Shown here: one piece after another, positions 1 to 8,835 of the stretch | Layout: each line of letters starts with the position of its first letter | Numbering within the stretch: the stretch's first letter is position 1 | Assembly (NCBI RefSeq): GCF_016909575.1 | Contig: NZ_JAFBGA010000018.1 | Location: 62,001 to 126,000, forward strand | Direction of reading: 5' to 3' | Origin: Streptomyces sp. HB132 | GTDB lineage: Bacteria; Actinomycetota; Actinomycetes; Streptomycetales; Streptomycetaceae | DNA: 64,000 nucleotides | Program-made: the position numbers and the translations under genes | Notes under the pieces: generated by a model | Database searches by the model: none | The model's input: only the letters and a program-made list of their open reading frames with translations | Told to the model about the DNA's origin: nothing

Positions 1-1103
1 CCGTGCAGGGTGGTGACGAGGACATCCCCGACGAGCTGCGTTGCGTCGCGCGCGGCGATGCGCTGTTCTGCGGGGGCGGCGGTGTCGTCGCGACCCGTAT
101 CAGGGCACTGGACGGCTCGCGGGTCTGGACGGCGAAGAGCCCGGGCGTCCCTGTTCAGGGCATGCACCTGGTGGGTGCCACCGACGACACGGTGCTCGGT
201 TACCGCTTCGCCGCCCAGGACGCACCGCAGGACCCTCCCGGCGAGGTGGTGGCCATCGACGCGAGCGACGGCCGGGAGCTGTGGTCCGTGCCGTCAGGCG
301 CCCAGTCGATGGCCGTCACGGGACGTTCTCAGGACGCCGTGGTGGTCGGCTCCGCCGCCGTGACGGTCGACGCCTCCAACTCCCGCTTCGAGGCCCGGGA
401 CGCGCACAGCGGTGAGGTCGACTGGACGACACCGTTCCCCGGGGGCACGCAGTGTGCTCCTGTCCCGGCGGGCCCTCAGCTCTTCGCGATGTGCGCGACG
501 GACTCGGAGGTGGATGCGCTGGAGGTGCGCCACCCCACCCTGTACACGGTCGACCGCACCTCGGGGGCACTGGGCACACCCATCACGGTTGACGGCCCCG
601 CCGTGCCGATGGGCGTCGCCGACGGCGGGCTCGTACTCCTCCGGAGCCACATGGAGGGAGCGGCGCTGACCGGCTACGACGGAGTGGCGAGCGTAGACCC
701 GGCCTCGCGGAAGGTCACGTACTCCGAATTCGCCAAGACGTACGCGGGGACGCCGGGCATGGCGAACGGCACCGTGTACGTGAGCGGACAGGTCGGCCTG
801 GTCACAGCGCTCGACCCCGCGACCGGCCGGACGAAGTGGTCGCGGCAGACGGGCGTCGAGGGGGCGTCCGGTCCCGTCGCGGGAGCCGACGCACTGTATT
901 TCAGCTCGGCCACCGGCCGGGTGGTCGCCCTGTCACCGTCCGACGGCAAGCCCCTGTGGACGACGGATCCGCGGGCCGACGGCCTGACGGGCGAGCAGGG
1001 TGCAAGCCCGCGCGTGGCCCTTGCGGGCCGTGCGGTGATCGTGGCCGCGGCCAAGAACACCGTCTTCGCCTTCGACGCGCAGAAGCCTCCGAAGTCCGGC
1101 TGA
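1..1103 (+). CDS. PQQ-like beta-propeller protein, 5'-truncated by window edge
   Basis: The frame is open to the left edge, so only the last ~366 residues are seen and the real start lies outside. The visible part has repeated blade motifs of the PQQ-binding-like (BamB/PQQ_2) type: Asp-Gly-x-x-x-Trp near residues 37-42, 88-94, 275-280 and 309-315 (for example SPSDGKPLW). In Streptomyces such propellers are stand-alone lipoproteins or the C-terminal sensor halves of Ser/Thr kinases; which applies cannot be told here. No membrane segment is seen in the visible part. It converges on the minus-strand phosphatase gene with 76 bp between the stops. Confidence 0.8.
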   Translation, partial: VQGGDEDIPDELRCVARGDALFCGGGGVVATRIRALDGSRVWTAKSPGVPVQGMHLVGATDDTVLGYRFAAQDAPQDPPGEVVAIDASDGRELWSVPSGAQSMAVTGRSQDAVVVGSAAVTVDASNSRFEARDAHSGEVDWTTPFPGGTQCAPVPAGPQLFAMCATDSEVDALEVRHPTLYTVDRTSGALGTPITVDGPAVPMGVADGGLVLLRSHMEGAALTGYDGVASVDPASRKVTYSEFAKTYAGTPGMANGTVYVSGQVGLVTALDPATGRTKWSRQTGVEGASGPVAGADALYFSSATGRVVALSPSDGKPLWTTDPRADGLTGEQGASPRVALAGRAVIVAAAKNTVFAFDAQKPPKSG

Positions 1104-1179
1104 CCGGGGAGGCACCGGCCGTCTTCCGCGGGAGGCCGCAAGGCGGAGACCGCGGGAGTCGTGTGTGGCGCACCACCGG

Positions 1180-2358
1180 TCAAGGAGTGAGCTCCTTGGT
1201 GCCGTGCCAGTCCAGGACGAGGACCGTGGCGTCGTCGTTGAGGTTGCCCCGGCAGGCATCCAGTACCGCTTTGGTCAGGCTGCGGACGACCTCCCTGGGA
1301 TGCCAGGCGCGGGTGTCGACCAGGATGGAGGCCAGATCGACAGCTGCGGCTCCGCGTTCCTGCATGCCGTCAGTGAGCAGGACCAGGCGGTCGCCGGGGT
1401 GCAGCTGAAGTTCCTGCAGCTGGTAGGAGGTGGGCGCCGCGACGCCGAACGGCAGGTTGACGGCGAGCTGGACCTCCTCGGCTTCCGCGGCGCCGTCCCG
1501 CAGGCGTAGAGGCCAGGGATGTCCGGCGTTGACCAGTTCGCACGTGCCCGTTTCGAGACGGATGCACAGCAGTTGTCCGGTTGCCAGCCCACGACTGTGG
1601 CTCAGCAGGGCTTCGTGGGCGTGATGGGCCTGCTGGAGTGCGTCGCAGCCTGTGCGGCGGGCTCCGCGCAGTGCCGCGGTGACCAGCGTGGCCAACAGGG
1701 CGGAGTCGGTGTCGTGGCCCATGGCATCGGTGATGGACAGGTGCAGCGTGTCCCGATCGAGGGTGTAGTCGTAGGTGTCGCCGCCGATGTCGTCGGCCGG
1801 GACGAGACCTGCGGCGAGGGTGAACTGGGGAGCCTCGCAGCAGGAGGACGAGGGGAGCAGCTGGTGCTGGATCTCCGCGGCCAGGCTGGTCCGCGTGGTG
1901 CGTCGGCCGGCGTGGTACAGGTCGGTGAAGCGGCGGTCCGTGACGATGATGTAAGCCAGCGCGTGGGCCGCGTCGTTGATCTGTCCGAGCACGGTGTCGT
2001 CGGCGTACCGCAGTGTCACCTCGAGCACACCGATGCAGTCGCCGCGATTGCTCACCGGCGAGATCACGCGCCGTCCGCCCTGGCCATCGGGTTCCACGTG
2101 CTGGCGCTGGGTGCGGAGGACCGTGTCGTAAATGCTGCCTTGCAGGCCGATAGGTCCTGCGGCGTCCTCCATCTCCCCCTCGGCGGGCGCGGTCAGGCGC
2201 ACGAGTCGTTCCTCCATGAGATCGACGAACAGGAACGACACGCAGTCCGCCCCGAAGCGTTTGCGTAGATCGTGCGCAATTACGCCGATGGACTCCCCGG
2301 GCGGCGCGGACTCTGCTGCGGCCAGGAGCTCGCCAAGTTCCAGATCTCTGCCATCCAT
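1180..2358 (-). CDS. GAF-SpoIIE (PP2C-type) serine phosphatase
   Basis: A protein of 392 aa. The start is ATG at 2358, preceded by GGGAGG at good spacing; an open frame extends further upstream but lacks protein-like composition. Residues ~15-165 look like a GAF sensor domain. Residues ~185-390 are a SpoIIE/PP2C domain with metal-binding Asp in GGDTYDY and DAMGHD, then NAGHPWPL, LLTDGMQERG and the C-terminal DDATVLVLDW. Members dephosphorylate anti-sigma-factor antagonists (RsbV-like) in stress partner-switching. No antagonist or anti-sigma gene is adjacent, so its partner is unknown. Confidence 0.88.
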   Translation of the reverse strand: MDGRDLELGELLAAAESAPPGESIGVIAHDLRKRFGADCVSFLFVDLMEERLVRLTAPAEGEMEDAAGPIGLQGSIYDTVLRTQRQHVEPDGQGGRRVISPVSNRGDCIGVLEVTLRYADDTVLGQINDAAHALAYIIVTDRRFTDLYHAGRRTTRTSLAAEIQHQLLPSSSCCEAPQFTLAAGLVPADDIGGDTYDYTLDRDTLHLSITDAMGHDTDSALLATLVTAALRGARRTGCDALQQAHHAHEALLSHSRGLATGQLLCIRLETGTCELVNAGHPWPLRLRDGAAEAEEVQLAVNLPFGVAAPTSYQLQELQLHPGDRLVLLTDGMQERGAAAVDLASILVDTRAWHPREVVRSLTKAVLDACRGNLNDDATVLVLDWHGTKELTP

Positions 2359-2945
2359 GGCAACCTCCCATTGTCTGTCGCCACTTATGCCCCGGGTCGT
2401 CGACCTCACCCGTACGTCCGTCACGCCTGGTCGCGATGTCCTTCCTGGACCGGCCTCCCGGCACGGCGTGGCGGTGGCGTACGGACGCGCAAACCTACTG
2501 TCCGCAGAAGCCGGCCCGGGTACGTGTGGGGCCGGTGAACGACGCTGGAGGGGACGCCGTCCGCCTGCCAACGACGTGGCGAGGCATCCCTTGTCGGGAC
2601 GCCCTGCCACGTCGTCACGCGTGTCGCTTCGGTGGTGTCACAGGTAGAGGACCAGACGGGGGCGGTTCTCGGTGACGACCCTGCCTCAGCTGAGCGAAGG
2701 ACGAGGCGAACCGCTCCCACACCTCGTCCGGGGGAGGCTCGATCGCAAGGAGCGGCCGAAGACGATGGATGCCGGCACACGATGGCCCGCCGGCGGGCGA
2801 ACCGAGGCGCGGGCTGCCGCATCATGAGGTCGGTCCGGTACGAGAACTGCCCGCCCCGCGGCCCTGTGCCACACGCTTCGGGGCCAGTTGTGGCAGTGGA
2901 CCGTATGTCAGACCTGCCTGGGATGCTTCGGGCATGGAGATGACA
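2359..2945. other. Divergent intergenic region (587 bp) with a strong stem-loop
   Basis: No convincing gene. It must hold the promoters of the minus-strand phosphatase and the plus-strand VOC gene. The only clear structure is the inverted repeat at 2571-2615, listed separately. Open frames here have no recognisable motif. Confidence 0.5.
2571..2615. repeat. Inverted repeat / stem-loop between divergent genes
   Basis: Arms 2571-2590 and 2596-2615 flank a 5-base loop (TTGTC). The outer 10 bp (ACGACGTGGC / GCCACGTCGT) pair perfectly, and 17 of 20 positions pair overall. Both flanking genes read away from it, so it is not an obvious terminator of either. It could be a remnant, a small-RNA terminator or an operator. 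Confidence 0.5.
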
Positions 2946-3389
2946 ATGCAACTGACGATCGACTGCTCCGACCCGCAGAGCATGGTGACCTTCTGGGCCG
3001 GTGCCCTGGGCTACGTGCCTGAGCCTCCGCCGGGCGGGCACGCCACGTGGCGGGCTTACTGGGCGGCGGCAGGGGTGCCCGAGGCGGATTTGCCGGCCGG
3101 TGCCGGGGATGTTCCGGAGTCGATCATCGATCCCGCCGGACGTGGACCGAGGGTGTGGTTCCAGCAGGTCCCGGAGCCGAAGGCCGCCAAGAACCGGTGG
3201 CACTTCGACCTGAAGGTGGGTGGGGGCCGTGACGTCCCACTGGACGTCCGCACACAGCGGGTCACGGCTACGGTGGATCGGCTGGTCAGAGCCGGTGCCA
3301 CCGTGCTGCGAATCAAGGACGAGCCGGACATGGGGCTCTACGCCGCCGCCATGCAGGACCCCGAGGGCAACGAATTCGACGTCGTCTGA
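2946..3389 (+). CDS. VOC (glyoxalase/bleomycin-resistance fold) family protein
   Basis: 147 aa from ATG 2946, which has GGAG six bases upstream; ATG 2934 is an in-frame alternative four codons earlier. The N-terminus TIDCSDPQSMVTFWAGALGY is typical of actinobacterial VOC proteins, and the C-terminal DPEGNEFDVV carries the conserved metal-site Glu region. The family spans dioxygenases, isomerases, glyoxalases and resistance proteins, and the sequence does not narrow it. It is monocistronic, facing another VOC gene whose product it resembles in layout. Confidence 0.8.
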   Translation: MQLTIDCSDPQSMVTFWAGALGYVPEPPPGGHATWRAYWAAAGVPEADLPAGAGDVPESIIDPAGRGPRVWFQQVPEPKAAKNRWHFDLKVGGGRDVPLDVRTQRVTATVDRLVRAGATVLRIKDEPDMGLYAAAMQDPEGNEFDVV

Positions 3390-3760
3390 GGCCGTTGCGG
3401 CGTTGCTGGTCGCTGCCGCTCGGTCACGGGCGGCGACCCGCAACGCCGGCTCGCAGCGGACGGAGCCTGTCGTACCTCGTGGCCACTGCCCTGCTTTTGA
3501 GCCGGTTGATCACGCGTCGGGCCGTACGGCGCTCCCGGTGATCCACCGCATCGAAAGGCGGCGGTCGGTCTCCACGGGAGCCGATTGTCCTTCGGTTGCG
3601 GGCCCGCCCTGTTCAACAGCCACGTGCGGCTTGGTGGCGAACCCGCCAGGTGATGTCCCAGGCCAGGGTCAAAGGGCTCGGTCGGCAGGTTCCTTCCGTA
3701 GGGCCTCGTGCTGCCCGAAGAGCCCTGCCGATCCCAGGTGCCGACTGTGACCGATGAGCA
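3390..3760. other. Convergent intergenic region (371 bp)
   Basis: It lies between two convergent VOC genes. No gene, strong hairpin or repeat was recognised. It is unusually long for a convergent junction, so decayed coding sequence is possible but not demonstrable by eye. Confidence 0.4.
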
Positions 3761-4141
3761 TCAGAGTGGGTTGAGGCGGGCCTTGAGCAGGCAGAACTCA
3801 TTGCCTTCGGGGTCGGTCAGGACGTGCCACTGCTCCTGTCCTGTCTGTCCGATGTCGGCAGGGCGCGCACCGAGCTTCAGAAGGCGGTCGAGCTCGGCGC
3901 CCTGATCGCGATCGGTGGCGTTGACGTCGATGTGCAGCCGGGACTTCCCCGGCTCCGGTTCATCCCTGCGGCTGAGGATGATCGTCGGCTGCGGACCACC
4001 GAAACCTTCGCGCGGTCCGATCTCCAGCGTGCCGTCGTCCTCGCGATCGAGCACAACGAAGTCCAGGACCTCGCACCAGAACCGCGCCAGCAACTCAGGG
4101 TCGCGGCAACCGAGCACGAGCTCACTGATACGACATGCCAT
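3761..4141 (-). CDS. VOC family protein
   Basis: 126 aa from ATG 4141 (MACRISELVLGCRDPELLAR). The protein reads as one VOC module with a typical start, 'CRDPELLARFWCEVLDF', and ends with the family hallmark DPEGNEFCLL. The upstream AGCAGG is a weak ribosome site; in-frame upstream extensions are low-complexity and less likely. No operon partner is seen. Substrate unknown. Confidence 0.8.
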   Translation of the reverse strand: MACRISELVLGCRDPELLARFWCEVLDFVVLDREDDGTLEIGPREGFGGPQPTIILSRRDEPEPGKSRLHIDVNATDRDQGAELDRLLKLGARPADIGQTGQEQWHVLTDPEGNEFCLLKARLNPL

Positions 4142-4426
4142 GACGAAACCTGCTCTCAGCCCGGGAACTGCCCGGCAAGCCACACGCGCGAACCTCATGG
4201 GCTCCCAGCAGTAGGAACCCCGAGACCGTACCGGAGGGGGCGAGTACGGGCGAAGTGTTTTCGGGGCGCCCTTGATCGGGGAAGCTGACGGATGCTTGTC
4301 GACGGTACCCGGGCTGGGACGGGGACCTGGTTCGCGTCCGGACGCCGAACGATGCTCTTCAAGACATCGAGGGCGTCGCTGTTGTCCACGGATGGGTACG
4401 TGCACTCGACGACGGGGGAGAACCGT

Positions 4427-5269
4427 ATGGAGCCGTCAGAGCTCCGCCGCGCAGTTGACGCAGGACGAATGACCGTTTCGGCGCTGGGCCTTCAGGTCGA
4501 CGATGCGATCGTCATCAACAACTCGGACCGCGTCGCGCTGCGCCTGGTCCCTTGCGACGTCCTGGCTCGGGTCGCGCCCTCGGGGCAGTTGGCTGATTCC
4601 GCGTTCGAAGTAGAGGTCGCTCGCCGTCTCGCCGAGGTCGAGGCTCCGGTGGCGGAGCTCGACCCTCGGGTCGAGCCCCGAATCCACTCGCGTGACGCCT
4701 TCGCCATCTCGCTCTGGACCTACTACGAACCTGTGGGACCGGCAATCGCACCGGCCGTCTACGCAGACGTGCTCCGGCGGCACCATGCCGCCCTGCGCCG
4801 GATCGATCTGGACGCACCACACTTCACCGATCGAGTCGCCGCGGCGCTGAGGAAGGTGAACGACCGGGAGCAGTCACCCGAGCTGCCCGATGCCGACCGG
4901 GAACTCCTGGGCGACACACTCGGTGGACTGCGCGTCGCAGTCGGCACGGCGAGGGCCGGTGACCAGTTGCTGCACGGCGAGCCGCATCCGGGCAACCTCC
5001 TCAACACCGGAAGAGGCCCGCTTTTCGTGGACCTCGCCACGGCCTGCCGTGGACCGGTCGAGTTCGACCTCGCCCACGCACCCGAAGAAGTGGGAGAACA
5101 CTACGCTGGGGTCGACCAGGGCCTGATCCGCCGGTGTCGCGCCCTGAACTGGGCGATGTTCTCGGCCTGGCGCTGGCGCCGGGACGACCAGATGCCTGAC
5201 CGGGACCACTGGAGGACGGTGGGGCTCGACCAGGTTCGTTCCGCACTCGAACGCTGCGGCCTCGGCTGA
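4427..5269 (+). CDS. APH-like phosphotransferase family protein
   Basis: 280 aa from ATG 4427, with GGGGGAG six bases upstream. The C-terminal half has the aminoglycoside phosphotransferase/choline kinase layout: a Brenner-type motif HGEPHPGNLL (about residues 185-194), then LFVDLATACRGPVEFDLAH as the Mg-binding region. In most relatives the first motif is HGD; here the catalytic-base position is Glu. The N-terminal lobe is divergent. Relatives include antibiotic kinases and many uncharacterised small-molecule kinases, so resistance should not be assumed. Confidence 0.72.
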   Translation: MEPSELRRAVDAGRMTVSALGLQVDDAIVINNSDRVALRLVPCDVLARVAPSGQLADSAFEVEVARRLAEVEAPVAELDPRVEPRIHSRDAFAISLWTYYEPVGPAIAPAVYADVLRRHHAALRRIDLDAPHFTDRVAAALRKVNDREQSPELPDADRELLGDTLGGLRVAVGTARAGDQLLHGEPHPGNLLNTGRGPLFVDLATACRGPVEFDLAHAPEEVGEHYAGVDQGLIRRCRALNWAMFSAWRWRRDDQMPDRDHWRTVGLDQVRSALERCGLG

Positions 5270-5434
5270 ACCCGGGACGGAGGGGCGGCTCCGACCTGAT
5301 CCGGTGCGCCGTGTACGGCATCCCGGCACAGCACAGCCGAATTCGACAGGCTGGGACGGAACGTCTCGTTCCCTCGCCCCGTGCCCCCGGCAACCCCCCA
5401 GAGCCGGAAGGACACATGGGTGGCAGAGCAGCTC

Positions 5435-6331
5435 TCAGGAGTCCGTGATCCGGGTGTCGGCCACCGCGAGGGCCTGATCCGGGCCGTGCGCGGAGGACGG
5501 TGACTGGAAGCCCCGCTCGACCGGTGCCACGAGAGCCTCGATCGCGGCGGCGCTTGGACTGCCGGGCTGGGGAACCCCGACCAGGAGTTGCTGTCCGGGG
5601 GCGTCATGGACATCGAAGTTCTGGTAGGTCAACTCGATGCGGCCTACGCCTGGAAGCACGAAGACCTTGAACGCACGCGTCATGTTCTCCACCTCGTTCT
5701 CCTGCCACAGCCGCCGGAACTCCGATGAGGCCTGCAACTCGGACACGAGACCGATGATGCCCGGATCGTCCGGAAACAGGCCGGCGTGCAGCCGCAGCGC
5801 GTGCACCGTGGCGCGCGCCACCGCGGGCCACTCCACGAAGACGTCGCGTGCGCGGGGGTGCTGGAACAGCACGCGGACCATGTTGGAGGTGCCCTCGAAG
5901 GGAGCGAGTAGGGCGGCGGCGACCGCGTTCGACGCGAGGACGTCGAAGGCGGGGCTCAGCACGTAGGCGGCAGCGGCCGGAAAGGCGTCCAGCAGGTGCA
6001 GCAGCGACGGGTGGACCACGTCGCGGCCCGCAGCCGAAGTGAGGGCGGGATGCAGGCCGGCCAGCCGGAAGAGGTGGGTCCGCGCGTCCGGGGTGAGCCG
6101 CATCGCCCGGCCGACCGCGTCGACCACCTGCGGCGACGGGTGACGCTCACGCCCCTGTTCGAGCCGCGCGTAGTAGTCGGCGCTCACGCCTGCCAGGACG
6201 GCTACCTCTTCCCTGCGCAGGCCCTGCACCCTGCGCCTGCCGCCACCGGCGGGCAGGCCCACGTCGGCCGGCTCTGTGCGCGCACGATTCGCACGCAGGA
6301 AGGCGCCGAGCCCGTTCTGTGACTGCTGCAT
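5435..6331 (-). CDS. XRE-family regulator with MmyB-like ligand-binding domain
   Basis: 298 aa from ATG 6331. Residues ~8-80 form an HTH_XRE domain (LRREEVAVLAGVSADYYARL, then EQGRERHPS). Residues ~105-275 match the MmyB-like domain usual in this actinobacterial family. It is divergent from the aldo/keto reductase gene. Regulators of this class commonly control the divergently transcribed oxidoreductase, so local regulation is a fair inference. Confidence 0.88.
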   Translation of the reverse strand: MQQSQNGLGAFLRANRARTEPADVGLPAGGGRRRVQGLRREEVAVLAGVSADYYARLEQGRERHPSPQVVDAVGRAMRLTPDARTHLFRLAGLHPALTSAAGRDVVHPSLLHLLDAFPAAAAYVLSPAFDVLASNAVAAALLAPFEGTSNMVRVLFQHPRARDVFVEWPAVARATVHALRLHAGLFPDDPGIIGLVSELQASSEFRRLWQENEVENMTRAFKVFVLPGVGRIELTYQNFDVHDAPGQQLLVGVPQPGSPSAAAIEALVAPVERGFQSPSSAHGPDQALAVADTRITDS

Positions 6332-6617
6332 TCTTCGACCTGTCGACTGGGGCGAACGGCGGGAGGCGGCGAGGACCGGCGGGACACGGTCCCGCCCGGC
6401 TCTACGCCCGTCTGCGACGACTCTACGGACGGCCTGCGCCGGACGCACATGTACCGCAGGGGGATCGCGGGGGTCCGACGTGCTGGCGCTCGTGAGCACG
6501 GCGGCCTTCGCGTTCGGTTCCTGGGTGTGGCACACCCACCCTCGCACAGCCTTCATCGGCGGCTCGTGAGCGGCGAATGTTGGCGGTGGAACAACCACCC
6601 ACTCGCAAAGGAACGCC
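6332..6617. promoter_or_regulatory. Divergent promoter region: XRE regulator / aldo-keto reductase
   Basis: 286 bp between divergent starts; presumably holds both promoters and the regulator's operator. No perfect palindrome over 12 bp was noticed. AAAGGAACGCC precedes the reductase ATG as ribosome site. Confidence 0.5.
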
Positions 6618-7673
6618 ATGTCTCTCACTTCGTACCGCACCCTCGGCCGTTCCGGTCTGCGTGTGAGCCCGCTGGCCTTCGGCGCGATGAACTTCGACGA
6701 CGGCAGCTGGGGCTCCGCCCCCGAGGCGTCGTTCGCGCTGTTGGACCACTACTTCGAGGCCGGCGGCAACTTCGTCGACACCGCCAACATGTACAACAAG
6801 GGTGCCTCCGAGGCGACCCTGGGCCGCTACCTCGACCGGCGTCCCGGCGCCCGCGACCGCATGGTGCTGGCAACGAAGTTCGGCGGCAGCATGACCGCCG
6901 ACGACCCCAACTCCGGCGGAGCGGGACGCAAGGCGATCCGAGCGCAGCTGGACGCGTCCCTGCGCCGGCTGAACACCGACTACGTCGATCTGTACTGGAT
7001 GCACCAGTGGGACCGGCACACCCCGGCCGAGGAGACCCTGTCCACCCTCACCGATCTGGTGCGCGCAGGGAAGATCCACGCGATCGGTCTGTCCAACGTG
7101 CCCGCATGGTGGGTCGCGGAGGCGGCCACCACCGCCCGGCTGCGTGACTTGGAGCCCATCGCGGCCCTGCAGGTCGAGTACAACCTCCTCGCCCGAACCG
7201 TCGAGGGCGAGACCTTCGGCGCCGCACGCCGGTTCGGCCTCGGCGTCACCCCCTGGAGCCCCCTGGCCAGCGGCGTCCTGTCCGGCAAGTACTCACGTAC
7301 CACCACCGAGGTGGCCGGCTCCGGGCGCTCCGCCTATGCCGCCCCGCACCTGACAGAGTCCACCTTCGTCCTCCTCGACACCCTGGGCCGCATCGCCGAC
7401 GAACACGGCACCACCGTGGCCGCTACCGCGTTGGCCTGGGTCCGTCAGCGCTCGGAGGTCACCTCGACGCTCGTCGGCGCCCGCACCCACGAGCAGCTCG
7501 TCGCCAACCTCGCCTCACTCGACGTCACCCTCTCCGAAGGGCAGATCGCCGAACTCGACGGCCTCACGACGCCCGCCCTCGACTACCCGCACAACATGAT
7601 CGGGACCATGGTCGGATTCCAGCAGGGCGACACCACCATCAACGGTCTGGCCGCCCAGGCCTTCGTCCGCTGA
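6618..7673 (+). CDS. Aldo/keto reductase
   Basis: 351 aa; ATG 6618 follows AAAGGA. It is an NADPH-dependent (beta/alpha)8 reductase. The catalytic tetrad is readable: Asp in FVDTANMY, Tyr in MYNKG, Lys in VLATKFGG and His in YWMHQWD. A C-terminal cofactor region (TLVGARTHEQL) is also present. Length matches the family. It is probably controlled by the divergent XRE regulator. Physiological substrate unknown. Confidence 0.9.
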   Translation: MSLTSYRTLGRSGLRVSPLAFGAMNFDDGSWGSAPEASFALLDHYFEAGGNFVDTANMYNKGASEATLGRYLDRRPGARDRMVLATKFGGSMTADDPNSGGAGRKAIRAQLDASLRRLNTDYVDLYWMHQWDRHTPAEETLSTLTDLVRAGKIHAIGLSNVPAWWVAEAATTARLRDLEPIAALQVEYNLLARTVEGETFGAARRFGLGVTPWSPLASGVLSGKYSRTTTEVAGSGRSAYAAPHLTESTFVLLDTLGRIADEHGTTVAATALAWVRQRSEVTSTLVGARTHEQLVANLASLDVTLSEGQIAELDGLTTPALDYPHNMIGTMVGFQQGDTTINGLAAQAFVR

Positions 7674-7904
7674 CACAGCCACACCCCTCGCACCGTCGCG
7701 GTCGGCATGGGCGGGGCCGGGAGAGGCTGCTCATTGCCCGTCTGCCGACGACGTATGAGATCCCCGGGTCGTCGGCCGCGTCCGCGACACGTCATCCATT
7801 CGCCGACAGATCCGATCCGTACGCGGGCGAACCAGGACCGGAACCGTCCGCATCTGCCTCTAGCGTCGTGGATGACACGGAGCACCACCCGAAAGGAAAC
7901 TGGG

Positions 7905-8273
7905 ATGAGCGAGACGCCGGAGCGTGAGGACAAGGCCGGACTCGTCGAGGCTGACGACAGGGCACTGAGAGTCCGGGCCCGGTACGAGCAGATCGAGCAG
8001 CGTGTACTGGGCAGGACATGGACGCTGCCGGAGCTCGCGGTCGGCTTCACCAATGACGCCGCCTACGTCGGGCGCCTGGTGCTCGCCGCCGAGCGCACGT
8101 GGGGCATCGACGGTGATGTGGACGCTGAACTGCGGCACAAACTGGCCGAATGCCTGTGGTGGGTCTTCGTGCTCGCCGACCGGCTCGATGTCGACATGCC
8201 GGAGGCCTACGCCGCCACCATGGACCGCATCGACGGTGGTCTGGCGCAGACCCTGCGGGGCATGGGCGAGTGA
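7905..8273 (+). CDS. MazG-like nucleotide pyrophosphohydrolase-domain protein
   Basis: 122 aa from ATG 7905 with GAAAGGA upstream. The all-alpha core has an ELRHKLAECLWWVFVLADRL helix (about residues 65-90) resembling the MazG-like fold. Acidic residues are spaced as for Mg binding, but the full EExxE + ExxD set is not fully conserved, so activity is uncertain. Free-standing MazG-like proteins are thought to clean up non-canonical NTPs. Monocistronic. Confidence 0.65.
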   Translation: MSETPEREDKAGLVEADDRALRVRARYEQIEQRVLGRTWTLPELAVGFTNDAAYVGRLVLAAERTWGIDGDVDAELRHKLAECLWWVFVLADRLDVDMPEAYAATMDRIDGGLAQTLRGMGE

Positions 8274-8835
8274 GCGCAGGGGCGCGCGGTCCTGATCCGG
8301 TACGCCGGCCGCCGCCCGGGGCCAGGTGAGTCGCCCGGTCGGAACGGCTTCGGGCATCGCCGTCCGAGGGTGCGTTCGAGGGTGGCAGGGTTCGTGGATG
8401 TCGTCCCGCACCTCCCCGCGATGCGCGGGCCCGGAACCGGCGAGACAACGGGCGCCCGTGCCCGGGCTGTTCGGCGGCCGCACCGGGGCGTGCTCGGAGG
8501 GTGCGGCAGAAGGGGCGGCGCCCGGGGCCGGGGACCCACCGTCGGTGGGGAGCGGACGCACGTCGGCCTGGCAGGTTTCCAGGGCGACGCCGAGCTCGGG
8601 CCGCATCCGGATCATCCGGGCCTGGCCCGGGACGGGCTTGCCGCTGTACGGGGAATCCGGCCGGGCGGTGGTGAGCAGTCCTCCACCAGCGGGCCGTGCC
8701 ATGCCTGGTCGAAGTCGCAGCCGACGAAGGCCCACGAGGTCGGAGCGCCCACCGATGTCGACCGAATGCCCTGAAAACATCCCCCAGCGGCCTCTCCAAC
8801 CGCTTGATCGTCCCCGGGCGGGGTAGCGAAATGGC
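8274..8835. other. Gene-free stretch (562 bp), possible decayed minus-strand gene
   Basis: No intact gene. On the minus strand, between about 8560 and 8770, two frames together give protein-like text (SWAFVGCDFDQAWHGPLVED, then ARPDSPYSGKPVPGQARMI) that changes frame once. This suggests a frameshifted remnant, but no family was recognised. The promoter of the downstream acyl-CoA oxidase-like gene should lie at the right end. Confidence 0.3.

Noticed and set aside
4427..5269. Aminoglycoside resistance gene
   Set aside because: Only the general APH fold is visible, the catalytic Asp is Glu, and the N-lobe does not resemble known resistance enzymes.
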